This document shows, piece after piece, positions 32,534 to 41,223 of a stretch of 64,000 bases of DNA; positions within the stretch are counted from its first letter, which is position 1, and each line of letters opens with the position of its first letter. The position numbers and the translations under genes are program-made. Location: contig OX439036.1 in assembly GCA_949317995.1 (NCBI GenBank), positions 91,363,920 through 91,427,919 on the forward strand, written 5' to 3'. This stretch comes from Acholoe squamosa. Taxonomy: Eukaryota > Annelida > Polychaeta > Phyllodocida > Polynoidae. The notes below the pieces were generated by a model. The model did not search any database. It saw only the letters and a list, made by a program, of their open reading frames with translations, and was not told the origin of the DNA.

Positions 32534-33191
32534 AACTAAAGACATAGAATTAATTGATGCGAGATTAAAAACTCCATTTTCTATGATAATAGCAGGCCCT
32601 AGTAATTCAGGAAAAACCAGTTTTCTTCTTAATCTTTTAAAAAATATGGATCGCATTATAGACAATGAATTTAAAAAAATAAACTGGTTTTATGGACAAA
32701 GTCCCCCTTCTGATGTAATTGATTTAAACTTAAAAAACATTAATTTTATTCAAGGGTTGCCTCATACTTTTGATGATTATATATCACCTAATAATCACGA
32801 GCTTATAGTGTTAGATGATTTAATGATGGAATGTTCTAAGGATCCATTAGTTACAGATTTATTTACTAAGCGTTCTCATCATGATGGTTTAAGTGTGGTA
32901 TTTATTACGCAGAATTTTTTTTGTGAAGGAAAAGAAAGAAAAACATTGGCAAAAAATGCAACTTACTTAGTAATATTTAATTCTCCTTTGGATCAAACAA
33001 TATCCCATTCTTTAGGAAGAAAACTTATGCCTGATCGAGTAAAAACTTTTCATGATATATTTTCAGCTGCAACAAATTCTCCTCATGGATATTTATTTAT
33101 AGATGGTCATCAAAAAAGAAACAAAGATCTCATGTTTAGAACAGATATTTTTTCTGATTCACAGCGAATATTTATACCAAATAAAAAGTAA
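32517..33191 (+). CDS. atp: Packaging ATPase (FtsK/HerA, A32-like), 224 aa
   Basis: Intact ORF from ATG 32517. Walker A is GPSNSGKTS at residues 27-35 and Walker B is LIVLDDLM at about 96-103, followed by FITQNFF, the glutamine-containing sensor segment of A32-like ATPases. The C-terminal HGYLFIDGH block is also typical of Polinton ATPases. The protein powers DNA packaging into the capsid. Its length matches the family. It overlaps the end of the integrase gene, as often in Polintons. No damage is visible, in contrast to the upstream integrase. Confidence 0.9.
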   Translation: MVEKTKTKDIELIDARLKTPFSMIIAGPSNSGKTSFLLNLLKNMDRIIDNEFKKINWFYGQSPPSDVIDLNLKNINFIQGLPHTFDDYISPNNHELIVLDDLMMECSKDPLVTDLFTKRSHHDGLSVVFITQNFFCEGKERKTLAKNATYLVIFNSPLDQTISHSLGRKLMPDRVKTFHDIFSAATNSPHGYLFIDGHQKRNKDLMFRTDIFSDSQRIFIPNKK

Positions 33192-33280
33192 AAACTTACA
33201 TGAGATAAGTGAAGTTTAGAAGCTTGCACTATAAAAAAAAATCAGATTTTTTATCTTTGATAAATAAAATACTTTAAAAA

Positions 33281-33674
33281 ATGGCTAAAACACAAGTAAA
33301 GAAAAGGAAAGTTGGAGTTAAAAAAAAGAAATGTTGCAACATAATAAAACATCAGCATTTTCTTTCATTGCTAGCCTCAGCCAAAAATGCCAAAAAAAGA
33401 AATATATTAATTGATTTTGCATCAAAAAAAGACTTAGATGCAATATACCAATGCATATTTAATGTGTTAGCTGGTAATGTGCCTATAGATAAAAAAAACA
33501 CATTCAAAGCTAAAACGTCATAAAAATACTTTGAGGTTGCTAGTTAGCAAAAAAGGAGTTAGTGAAGCAAGAAGGAAATCAACTTTAAAACAAAAAGGAG
33601 GATTTTTACAATTTTTACTCCCATTGTTGTCTGGTATTATACCCGCAATAGCCGGCGCTATAACAGGAAGGTGA
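33281..33674 (+). pseudogene. Small basic virion-type protein with hydrophobic C-terminus, frame break
   Basis: The first segment, 33281-33523, is very basic at its start and contains HQHFLSLLASAKNAKKRNIL and a FNVLAGNVPI block. The second frame, about 33510-33674, continues with basic residues, a QKGGF motif and a strongly hydrophobic Leu/Ile/Ala-rich end of about 20 residues. This order (basic, conserved N-x-L-x-GNVP, basic, GGF, hydrophobic tail) is a recurrent small protein of invertebrate Polintons, probably a core or membrane-active virion component. The frame change lies close to an A8 run at 33491, so it may be a sequencing or slippage effect. I infer a virion role from gene neighbourhood only. 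Confidence 0.55.
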
Positions 33675-33690
33675 AAAAATAAAATAAAAT

Positions 33691-34457
33691 ATGAGTCACA
33701 GTTTTAAAGAAAGTGTAATTATACCCTTATCTTTATATAAAAAATATGAAAAAATGTTAAATATGAATAAAAATGAAGATAATATATCAAATACTTTAAA
33801 AACCAAAAATATACAAAGCGAAATAAATGAAAATTCAAAACAGGAAAATCCTGTTTTAAAAAGACAGGAAGAATTAATAAATCAGCGAGTGTTTAAAATA
33901 AATCCCTACTCTATATATTCTACTGAAAACACTGATCAACTTCTGTAGAAGTAAACAACCTAGAATCTAAACCTAAGGAAACATCACAAATAGGTATAAC
34001 CATAAACTACATTCTTGACAAAGTACCCTTGGCACAAAGACCAAACATTAAAATGATCTTAGAAAAAATGTTAGAAAATAAGTACCAATGGGACACAGCT
34101 GGAGAAATAAGTTATGATTCAAAGAAAATAGCGAATTCAAATATCATTGATATAATGAAATATTTTTCAAAATCTGGTTTTAAAAATGAGCCTACAGGTA
34201 CACAAACATTATATTCACATCTCATTACTATCTTACCCCCTTCTTGGATAAAAAATAAACCAAGTATGGCGCAAAAAAAAAGATCGAGCTCTTATATTCC
34301 TGGACCATATCCAAGTGAAGACATAATGACAGATATAATATATCATACTAAAAAACTGAAAAAAAAGAAGATGAATTAAAACAAGGAACTCATGACCTGA
34401 AAGAGGGGGCAACTAACATATTAGATATAACTCCTCCTACTTTCACAAATGTGTCTA

Positions 34458-34519
<62 letters not shown>

Positions 34520-34912
34520 AATGATGAATATCCTTCAGATGATGAATATGAATCTAAGAATTTATTTTCTCCCAAAGATTTACCACCTTTTTCCAAAAGT
34601 AAAATGCATACCTCAACTCCAAAAAGCATATCACTTGGAAAAATTTTAGAAACCAAAACTCCTGTTTTTTCACCTTTAACCAAAACATCGCCTATACCTA
34701 CTGTAAGTAAATCCCCTGTTTTACAGCAAAAAACATTATTGAAAAAAGACATTTTTACTAGAGAAGAAGATGAGGACACAGAAGCATCTGTACAACTACA
34801 TCCTAGACAAAAAATATATGAGCAAGAGTCTTTACTTTTAAGCAAACGAAAGCCTAAACCAAATAAATTGTTTTTAGGAAAAGAGTGGGTAACAAACTGG
34901 AGAAAAAAATAA
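33691..34912 (+). pseudogene. Polinton virion-associated protein with poly-Asp tract, in three frames
   Basis: Three consecutive frames cover one gene-sized region. 33691-33948 begins MSHSFKESVIIPLSLYKKYE. The next open frame runs from about 33945 to 34379 and includes KMILEKMLENKYQWDTAGEI and NSNIIDIMKYF. The third runs from about 34372 to 34912 and includes about 20 Asp residues and an acidic, Ser/Pro-rich tail ending in KEWVTNWRKK. The middle part matches a recurrent Polinton protein, where a wxxxGelxy segment precedes GSNIxDLi. The second change lies at an A-rich run near 34361-34376. The C-terminal open frame could also be read from an internal ATG at 34457. Function unknown; the position before capsid genes suggests a structural or assembly role. 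Confidence 0.55.
34460..34519 (+). repeat. (GAT)n microsatellite coding poly-Asp
   Basis: About 20 perfect GAT triplets within the Polinton coding region. In other frames they read as poly-Met or, on the other strand, poly-Ser, giving artefact ORFs. Confidence 0.9.
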
Positions 34913-35029
34913 GAGAAAATAAAGTTGAGATAAGATGAGATATACTTTATTTTAATAAATCTTTTCTTTTAATTTATATATATATATATATATTATACGA
35001 TTTTCCTTCATTTAAATTTTATTTAAAAA

Positions 35030-35515
35030 ATGGTTATGCACCAACATTACAGTTCAAACCAAAGGAAAAACAATAGAGCATTATATCACAACTTATTTGA
35101 AAAAAAAAATGCCTATCCTCTTCAATACATTCAACATGGTCAAGGGCTCCCAGTTTTCATGGGGACTAAATATCAAAAAGGATATGGTTTAGGTAATATT
35201 TTTGCTGGCTTATTTAAAAAAGTTGTTCCACTTATAGCACCAGTGCTTAAGTCAGCTGCTAAAGGAGTAGGCAAAAGAATGTTAAAAGGAGGGATAAATG
35301 TTGCAGAAAATGTTTTATCTGGAGGGAACATAAAAGAGGCATTAAAAGATGAGGCTCAATCCAGCTTAAATGATTTAAGTTCAAGCGCTTTAAATTATGT
35401 AGGAAACAGAATAAATAAACCTAAAACCAAAAAAAAAATTAACTCTAGCACCAAAAGATCCAAAATTAAAAAAAAAAAACATACTCAAGAGATATTTTTG
35501 ATTAGCCAAACTTAA
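35030..35515 (+). CDS. Polinton minor virion protein, glycine/alanine-rich amphipathic, 161 aa
   Basis: Intact ORF, ATG 35030. Residues about 40-120 hold the recognisable order seen in Polinton minor virion proteins: a KGYGLGNIFAGLFKKVVP amphipathic segment, then KGVGKRMLKGGINVAENVLS and GGNIKEALKDEAQ. The C-terminus is basic. Helical amphipathic segments of this kind resemble adenovirus membrane-lytic and cement proteins in general character, but I cannot claim homology. It directly precedes the major capsid gene. Confidence 0.6.
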   Translation: MVMHQHYSSNQRKNNRALYHNLFEKKNAYPLQYIQHGQGLPVFMGTKYQKGYGLGNIFAGLFKKVVPLIAPVLKSAAKGVGKRMLKGGINVAENVLSGGNIKEALKDEAQSSLNDLSSSALNYVGNRINKPKTKKKINSSTKRSKIKKKKHTQEIFLISQT

Positions 35516-35525
35516 AATATACTGC

Positions 35526-35543
35526 TGGGATAGACACCTATAG
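35526..35543 (+). promoter_or_regulatory. Candidate shared motif TGGGATAGACAyCTwTAG (copy 2)
   Basis: The 18-bp copy lies 28 bp upstream of the major capsid ATG at 35572, matching 30332-30349 at 16 of 18 positions. It is a candidate late-promoter element. Confidence 0.35.
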
Positions 35544-35571
35544 AAAGTTAAAAAAGTAAAAACAATTTAAA

Positions 35572-36921
35572 ATGTCACTCATAGATGAGAGTCCTTGTCA
35601 CTGTATAAGTTCAGATTTAGATTTTGACAGTGTGCCTTTAGCAAATACTTCTGTTGAAAAAAACTATTATGAAAAAGTTGAGCCTACGGCATCTGCAAAC
35701 AGTGGTACTGTTCAATTTTCTCTTAAGTCAAACAACAAGGATTTCATTTCTTTACATGACAGCTTTATCCAAATAAAAGCAAAAATATTAAAAGAAGACA
35801 AAACAGCTCCAAGTGCTCCTGATGCAAACACTCCAAATGTAATTAAAGACGAAGCAAGGGTGTTTCCAGTAAACTTTTTTGGAGCAAGCATATTTAAAAA
35901 TGTAAAAGCATTCATCAATGGTATAAGGATATCAGAAAGTAATGACTTATATGCATACAAAGCTATGTTTGAAATGCTGCTTAGCTATGATCCATTAGTT
36001 GCTAGCCGACTGGGTATACTATCTTTATTTTACAAAGACACCAAAGATTTTAATGAAATAGAAAATGTAAATAGTAATACACACAATGCAGGTGTCAAGC
36101 AGCGCTATAATTTAACTAAAAACGGAACAGAAATAGAAATGTTGTGTCGAGTTCACAATGACTTGTTCGCACAAACTAAGATGTTTCCAGGGGATTTACC
36201 TCTTATCATAGAATTCGATAGATCAGATGAAAAGTTTTGTTTAATGGCAAAAGAAGCTGACAAAAAATATATAATTCAAATAGAAGATATGAATATGTTC
36301 ATAAAAAGATATCGTCTAACAGATAGTTTTTACAATGAATTAATGAGAGCACGATTAGATCAGAATTTCACTTTAAAATATAATATGAGGAAAACATTAA
36401 TGAAATATGTTACTTTTGGTCCTAATAAATCAATATTACAAGGATCACATATTGTAAATAACACAGAATTACCAAAAAGAGTCATTATCTCTTTAGTAAG
36501 ACTCGATGGCTTCTCGGGTCATTATAATCATAATCCATTTAAATTTGATAACTTCAATGTAACAGAAGTAGAATTAAAAGTTAACGATGGAGGTACACCT
36601 TTTTATCAATATAATATAGATTTTCCCAACAATAAACATTTCATGGCATATTTAGCTATGCTAAAAGGTACAGGAAATATATTCAGAAATGAACCTGTGA
36701 ATATAACCCCTGAAGAATTTAAAAATGGATATGCGCTTTACTGTTTTGATTTATCAAGAAATGGAATTAATTCAGAAACGTTTGAACTATCAGAAAACGG
36801 ATCTTTAAGCTTCACTTTTAAATTGGGAACAGTCCCCACCCATGGAATAGCAGCTGTTATTTATTTAGAATACGATTCTCTTTTAATATTGGGACCTAAC
36901 AATGCCACTTCATTAAAATAA
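35572..36921 (+). CDS. mcp: Hexon-like double jelly-roll major capsid protein, 449 aa
   Basis: Intact ORF from ATG 35572. The N-terminal part follows the Polinton/adintovirus hexon pattern: SGTVQFSLKSNNKDFISLHD, then a beta-strand IQIKAKIL, then FPVNFFGASIFKNVKAFING with ISESNDLYAYKAMFEMLLSY. The C-terminal part has NGYALYCFDLSRNG followed by SFTFKLGTVPTHGIAAVIYLEYDS, also typical. The length is in the normal range. It forms the trimeric capsomers of the virion. The preceding small virion protein gene and the following protease gene match the usual late-gene order. The long, fully open frame is the strongest sign that the insertion is not very old. Confidence 0.85.
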   Translation: MSLIDESPCHCISSDLDFDSVPLANTSVEKNYYEKVEPTASANSGTVQFSLKSNNKDFISLHDSFIQIKAKILKEDKTAPSAPDANTPNVIKDEARVFPVNFFGASIFKNVKAFINGIRISESNDLYAYKAMFEMLLSYDPLVASRLGILSLFYKDTKDFNEIENVNSNTHNAGVKQRYNLTKNGTEIEMLCRVHNDLFAQTKMFPGDLPLIIEFDRSDEKFCLMAKEADKKYIIQIEDMNMFIKRYRLTDSFYNELMRARLDQNFTLKYNMRKTLMKYVTFGPNKSILQGSHIVNNTELPKRVIISLVRLDGFSGHYNHNPFKFDNFNVTEVELKVNDGGTPFYQYNIDFPNNKHFMAYLAMLKGTGNIFRNEPVNITPEEFKNGYALYCFDLSRNGINSETFELSENGSLSFTFKLGTVPTHGIAAVIYLEYDSLLILGPNNATSLK

Positions 36922-36925
36922 TAAA

Positions 36926-37454
36926 ATGAACGGTGAGGAATTAATAAGCATTTTAGAAAAAGATAAAAATATAACCAAAGGAAATTATGGTATTTATGCA
37001 GCAGATAAAATCCCCATTATAAAATCTTATCCTACAGCTTTCATAGCAAATACAGATGTAAGCTATCTTCCTGGAGAACACTGGGTAGCATTTTATTTTA
37101 AATCTAAAAATAATATTCCTGAATATTTTGATTCATATGGATTACCTCCAATAAGATATTCTTTTTTAAAAAAATTATCCAAAAAATACAAATATTCTTC
37201 ACATACTATACAAGCATTAACATCTTTAAGATGTGGAGAATACTGCTTATATTTTTAAAAAAAAAAGAGCCTCTAATATAAGCATGCAAAAAATTATATC
37301 TAGTTTTTCTTCTGACACTTTGTGGAATGAAAAAAAGATTCAACTCTACATAAATAAACAAATAAACACTCCTGTGAATAAAAAAAGAAAAGGATCCAAC
37401 TATGGACAATATAGCATTAAACATTGTGATTTCATAAACAACTTAAAAAAATGA
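36926..37454 (+). pseudogene. pro: Adenain-like cysteine protease, frame break in an A-run near the C-terminus
   Basis: The first segment, 36926-37258, contains all expected active-site residues of the adenain/Ulp1 family: His about 52 in GEHWVAFYF, Asp about 69 in EYFDSYGLPP, Gln about 96 in TIQAL, and Cys about 103 in LRCGEYCLYF. The frame ends in an A12 run at about 37257. The other frame, open to 37454, continues with RASNISMQKIISSF, the normal helix after the active-site Cys. Only the last third is affected. The protease matures virion proteins. The break lies in a homopolymer, so sequencing error is a serious alternative to inactivation. It starts 5 bp after the capsid gene. Confidence 0.75.
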
Positions 37455-37546
37455 AAAGCTTTATATAAAAACAAAAATTTAAATTTTTTTTTTCACAATT
37501 TCCACACATTTATTGGTGAAAAATTAAATAACTATTAAAAAACACT

Positions 37547-37875
37547 ATGAAAGGATTAGCATCAATTAATAAAATAAAAAAAAATAAAATTGGAACAGCT
37601 GGAGCACTACTTATTTTTTCCTTACAACCATAGGCATTTTAATAGAAATTAAATATGGTAAATTAAATGAAGAAATATATCTCACATGTTCTGAATCAGG
37701 GTATCAATTTAAAAATAATATAAAAATAAAATCATTTTTTAGCTGCTCAGTTCAAAAAAATGATACATCCAATGATATATTTGTTCCTTACATTGAAATG
37801 AACTTAAAAAAAACAGAATCATCAGATATTAATTTTAACAATGAACACAAAAATGACTCCTATGAAATTTTTTAA
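37547..37875 (+). pseudogene. Small Polinton membrane protein, frame break
   Basis: From ATG 37547 a short basic N-terminus leads into a hydrophobic stretch (TAGALLIF) and then a stop. A frame shifted by one base, open from about 37606 to 37875, continues with a hydrophobic segment (FFLTTIGILIEI) and a hydrophilic domain with two cysteines. Together they suggest a single-pass membrane protein with one frame break near a T-run. No family recognised. Confidence 0.35.
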
Positions 37876-37960
37876 AAGAGAAGTAATATCATATGAGAAA
37901 CTAGGATGAGATTAAAAGCAAAAGCCTTCTTCATTCAAAAGTAATACAAAGTTTATTGAA

Positions 37961-38353
37961 ATGGACAACCACAAAGTTATTCAAGATGAGGATGAATTAC
38001 ATATTTTAGAAAAGATCACAAATGCTCAACATAATTACATTTTCAAGCTCATACAAATTAAAAATAATTTGCAAAATCAACTAAAAGAAGAAAAAGGTAT
38101 AAATAACATATTAAAAGAACAACTCCAAGATTCTCAAAAAAAAGTAATGGAGGGCTTTGCACAAAAACGAGCTGCCACTTTGGCTCGATATAACATGGAA
38201 TACGAGCGAAAAAACAGAAATTTTAACTACATGAAAAATTATGGAAAAATAGTATGTGATGGAGAAAACGATGAAAGTGAAAATAATAAAACACAGGCTT
38301 GTGCTTCCATTGCTAGTGATAGTTATATATCCAATGAAGATGAAATAGATTAA
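37961..38353 (+). CDS. Polinton coiled-coil protein, 130 aa
   Basis: Intact ORF, ATG 37961. Residues about 10-60 have a heptad-like pattern (ILEKITNAQHNYIFKLIQIK) followed by glutamine/lysine-rich helix, predicted as coiled coil. The C-terminus is acidic. A TGAGATTAAAAG motif lies about 50 bp upstream and resembles the one before 26145. Function unknown. Confidence 0.5.
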   Translation: MDNHKVIQDEDELHILEKITNAQHNYIFKLIQIKNNLQNQLKEEKGINNILKEQLQDSQKKVMEGFAQKRAATLARYNMEYERKNRNFNYMKNYGKIVCDGENDESENNKTQACASIASDSYISNEDEID

Positions 38354-38564
38354 AAATAAAAATAAGCATTTTTAAAAAATCCACAAACAGTATTATAAAA
38401 AGTTTAGGTTTTTCTTCAATTTCATTGTAAAAATACATTTGGGATAAAGAAAAAGCGGGTGAAAAATAAGGAAAGAGTAACTATTTTTACAGAATTTGAT
38501 TGTGGTTTCATCTTAAATATACATATAAGTAAAACCAAAAAACATTTTCATAAAATAAACAAAT

Positions 38565-39161
38565 ATGGATAGCTATATAGTTACTCCTATCATCAAATCT
38601 TATCCTTCTGATAACACTCTTAAAGAGATAAGCTCCATGTTTTATCATGACTGGAAAAAAATGGGGATATATCTAAATGTCTCAAAAGTAGATTTGATGT
38701 CATTAGAGGATCAAAAATCTTTGTATGATATGTCATTAGATATGTTAAATTTATGGTGGGAAAATAATCATAGCCTTAATGACCTTAAAAATGCTTTACA
38801 ATTAAGCAAACGAAAAGATCTAATTGAATTGGCTAACATATTTTGTATAGAAAATAATATATATCCCTTTAATATGAATGAAAAAAAAATTCAAATATTA
38901 TTGTCAAAAATAGCAGAAAATATAGGAAAAGAATGGATAATTATAGGAATTCAACTTGATATACCATATGAAACACTCAACATGATAAGAAGTCAAGCAT
39001 CTTGTAGTAATCCTTGTAATCGAGCATTAGAAGTATTAAAACTGTGGAAAAAGAAGCAGACTTTACCTGCCTCAGAATTCATAAATGTCCTTAAACATGA
39101 TATGCGTAGAAATGATATTGCACATTTTTTACAAACTAAAATTATAAATTCCTGCTATTAA
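38565..39161 (+). CDS. Tandem death-domain protein, 198 aa
   Basis: Intact ORF from ATG 38565. Two repeats of a death-domain pattern are visible. The first (about residues 17-95) has LKEISSMFYHDWKKMGIYLN, then DMSLDMLNLWWENN and LNDLKNALQLSKRKDLIELA. The second (about 105-195) has LLSKIAENIGKEWIIIGIQL, then ALEVLKLWKKKQ and FINVLKHDMRRNDIAHFLQT. The order (helix with a WxxxGxxL core, a Leu-Trp helix, then a final R/K-x-D-I/L-x-x-L helix) is that of death domains in ankyrins and apoptotic adaptors. No enzymatic or membrane part is present. Known: death domains assemble cell-death and immune signalling complexes. Inferred: a decoy or adaptor that alters host death or immune signalling. The assignment is by pattern only. 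Confidence 0.7.
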   Translation: MDSYIVTPIIKSYPSDNTLKEISSMFYHDWKKMGIYLNVSKVDLMSLEDQKSLYDMSLDMLNLWWENNHSLNDLKNALQLSKRKDLIELANIFCIENNIYPFNMNEKKIQILLSKIAENIGKEWIIIGIQLDIPYETLNMIRSQASCSNPCNRALEVLKLWKKKQTLPASEFINVLKHDMRRNDIAHFLQTKIINSCY

Positions 39162-39598
39162 AGAATTTTATTTAGTAAAAATATTACTTGTAGTATGGTT
39201 ATAAATGTTAACATTAATTATAAATATATGTCTATTTTTTGTTAAAATGTAATTGTATTTTATTTTAAATTTTAAGTAAAGTGTCTTGAATGTAGTTTAT
39301 TAAAAATATATAGTATGTCTTATGTAATTGATTCTATCTGGTTACCTTCTTTGTAATGTATACCTTATATGTAATTTTTATATCATCAAAAGTAGTTATT
39401 AAATGGTTGCCTTCTTTGTAAATATATACTTTATATTTAATTTTTACAATAAGATTAAAAATATGTTTTATTTTTAAAATAATAAACGATAAAAAATGTA
39501 TATGGTATTTCTCGTGTTTTTTTGTTTTTTTAAATCAATTTTTTACACAAAAAACTTTAAAAAACCACAACATATGTAGCTGAGACTAAAATGAAACT
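39162..39598. other. AT-rich spacer
   Basis: About 430 bp without a gene. A loose repeat occurs: TGGTTACCTTCTTTGTAAT near 39339 and TGGTTGCCTTCTTTGTAAAT near 39402. Confidence 0.35.
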
Positions 39599-40150
39599 AT
39601 GCAAAGCATAAAAATTCACCATAAAAAGTATTCAGAATATCATGATATATGCACTTTTTTAAAAGAAAAAAGTGTAAAAAATATGATGTATGAGACATAT
39701 GATCATATTTTTAAAAAAACTGGGTTTGATATTAAAAATGAGAAATTGGTGCAAAATATAGCTAAAAACATATTACAAAAATATAAACTCAAAGAATATC
39801 ATTTATGTTTAATGATACAATGCAAACTTGCTATATTGTATAGCTTAAACATTGCGATTTTTAATAGATTAAAATATAAAAATAAAAAAAGAAAAGTTTA
39901 TATTCCAAAAAACCTATATTTACCACAAATGCATAAACATCTTAAACATAGCATACTCAACCTTCCAATACCATCTTCACTTAAAACCTTTCTTATGTCA
40001 GTAAAAAATAAAAAATACAATGGTGTCTTTCCTAATCATATGTACTTAATGATAGAATGGTTTGCATCAAAGCAAAAAACTAGTTGGAATACTTTTACAT
40101 CAAAAATGTCAATCAAAGCTGAACCACTAAAACAGTTTTCATTTCAATGA
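39599..40150 (+). CDS. Last Polinton gene, hypothetical protein, 183 aa
   Basis: Open from ATG 39599 to a stop at 40150. It is basic and helical, rich in Lys, His and Tyr, with one hydrophobic segment (CLMIQCKLAILYSLNIAIF). I do not recognise it. A GAGACTAAAATGAAAC motif just before the start resembles those upstream of 26145 and 37961. Being last and unrecognised, it may be an accessory gene. Confidence 0.5.
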   Translation: MQSIKIHHKKYSEYHDICTFLKEKSVKNMMYETYDHIFKKTGFDIKNEKLVQNIAKNILQKYKLKEYHLCLMIQCKLAILYSLNIAIFNRLKYKNKKRKVYIPKNLYLPQMHKHLKHSILNLPIPSSLKTFLMSVKNKKYNGVFPNHMYLMIEWFASKQKTSWNTFTSKMSIKAEPLKQFSFQ

Positions 40151-40244
40151 AATAAAATCATTTATAATAACAGTTTTTGAAAAAGTGCTTTTAATCATTA
40201 TTATCTTTTAAAGGAACCAACCCAAAAACAAGACAAAATCCATA

Positions 40245-40528
40245 CCCTGGAAACAATTTCTCCTAAATTCATGTGATTTTACCAAAAATTTAATGCATTT
40301 CACAATATTAATCATAGGAATTCATGTGAATTTGTGAGCAGCAATTCACGTGAAATTCAACAGACACATGAAAGTCATGTAATTTCACGTGAATTTCACG
40401 TGTACATCTAGCAATAAAAAGAGAAAAACTTGTGAAATCCACAAGAATTCACAAAAATTTCTCTAAACAAAATTTTCATCAGATTTACTCATGTCAAAGA
40501 GGTAAAAAGTTGTTCCTTGTTTCCAGGG
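40245..40528. mobile_element. TA-flanked MITE just right of the last Polinton gene
   Basis: Ends CCCTGGAAACAA and, inverted, TTGTTTCCAGGG, flanked by TA at 40243-40244 and 40529-40530. Internally it contains several TTCACGTGAA-type palindromes. It is 284 bp and non-coding. A Tc1/mariner-type origin is suggested by the TA duplication. Confidence 0.65.
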
Positions 40529-40837
40529 TAGGAACCAGCAAACAATCTGATAGATCAAAGGGGTGCTCACATAATGGTTTTCAGGCGAGCATGCACAACG
40601 ATGCTAGTTGCAATTTAAAGATACAGGAAATTATTCAACTACAGCGCAGCTCTTTCATCACATTAATGTATTCCTTTTGGTTGGATAATAGTTTGTGTCC
40701 TTAAAGAAGACTACATAAGGAGTAAAAGTACATCCTTAAAGGACATATAAAGCCAAGCATAGTAGTTGCTTTGCAACCAGTACTTAAAGCATACTAAACT
40801 ATGAACATCTGAAGCGCAAAGCAAACCCAAGGGGTGT

Positions 40838-40938
40838 TCATTAAACAACTTAGAAAGTTAGGAGCAAGCGCTAACCCTCGCACTGCAACTAAAGAACCAG
40901 TGGCAAGCGTGGGTAGCGCGCGCCTATTGAACACCCCT
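40838..40938. repeat. Short inverted repeat, about 100 bp
   Basis: AGGGGTGTTCATT and, inverted, ATTGAACACCCCT bracket a GC-richer segment with no ORF. It may be a tiny MITE. The flanking DNA (40529-41223) has no other visible gene and probably contains the right junction of the Polinton. Confidence 0.45.
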
Positions 40939-41223
40939 CTGGAAGCTTTTTTGTGCTCGTCTTCACTTAACACTTAATCTTGTTGTGCTTTTCATAAAAA
41001 CTATTAAACATGGCTTTAAACAAAAAAAAAGAAAAGAAGCTCTTTCAAATATGGAGAGATCTTAAAAAGATAAAAAATTGAAATTTTGGTTCGAGATTAA
41101 CTGCGGATCACGTGACTACACAAAGTCATCGCTCAAAGTTATCGTAAACAATTACCAAAAATTTGCTCGGAAGTTATTGTGGTTTATGCGGTTTGTTAAG
41201 TCTCCTATCTGCAATTTTCCACG

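Larger units (their letters stand above)
21172..40150 (+). mobile_element. Endogenous Polinton/Maverick (adintovirus-like) element, partly decayed
   Basis: About 19 kb of AT-rich DNA carries some twenty tightly packed genes, all on +. These include the hallmark set of Polintons/adintoviruses: protein-primed polymerase B, RVE integrase, packaging ATPase, adenain-like protease, hexon-like major capsid protein and penton-like PY protein. Gene spacing is short, and two junctions overlap (27122 and 32517-32533). Composition differs sharply from the GC-richer spliced host genes on both sides. Coordinates given are the outermost coding positions; the true ends are not resolved because no terminal inverted repeats were found. 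The polymerase and integrase are broken, so this copy is probably not mobile or infectious on its own. The capsid genes are well preserved, which suggests a fairly recent insertion. Confidence 0.9.

Noticed and set aside
34390..34845. Poly-Ser (minus) and poly-Met (+) open frames
   Set aside because: Shadows of the (GAT)n tract. The Asp frame continues into the acidic Polinton protein.
21172..40150. Free bacterial or phage contamination
   Set aside because: Hallmark genes are of animal Polinton type, and flanking DNA holds spliced animal genes without a break in the sequence.
40838..40938. AGGGGTGTTCA inverted repeat as the Polinton end
   Set aside because: Both arms lie at the right side, 100 bp apart. 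No copy was found on the left flank.
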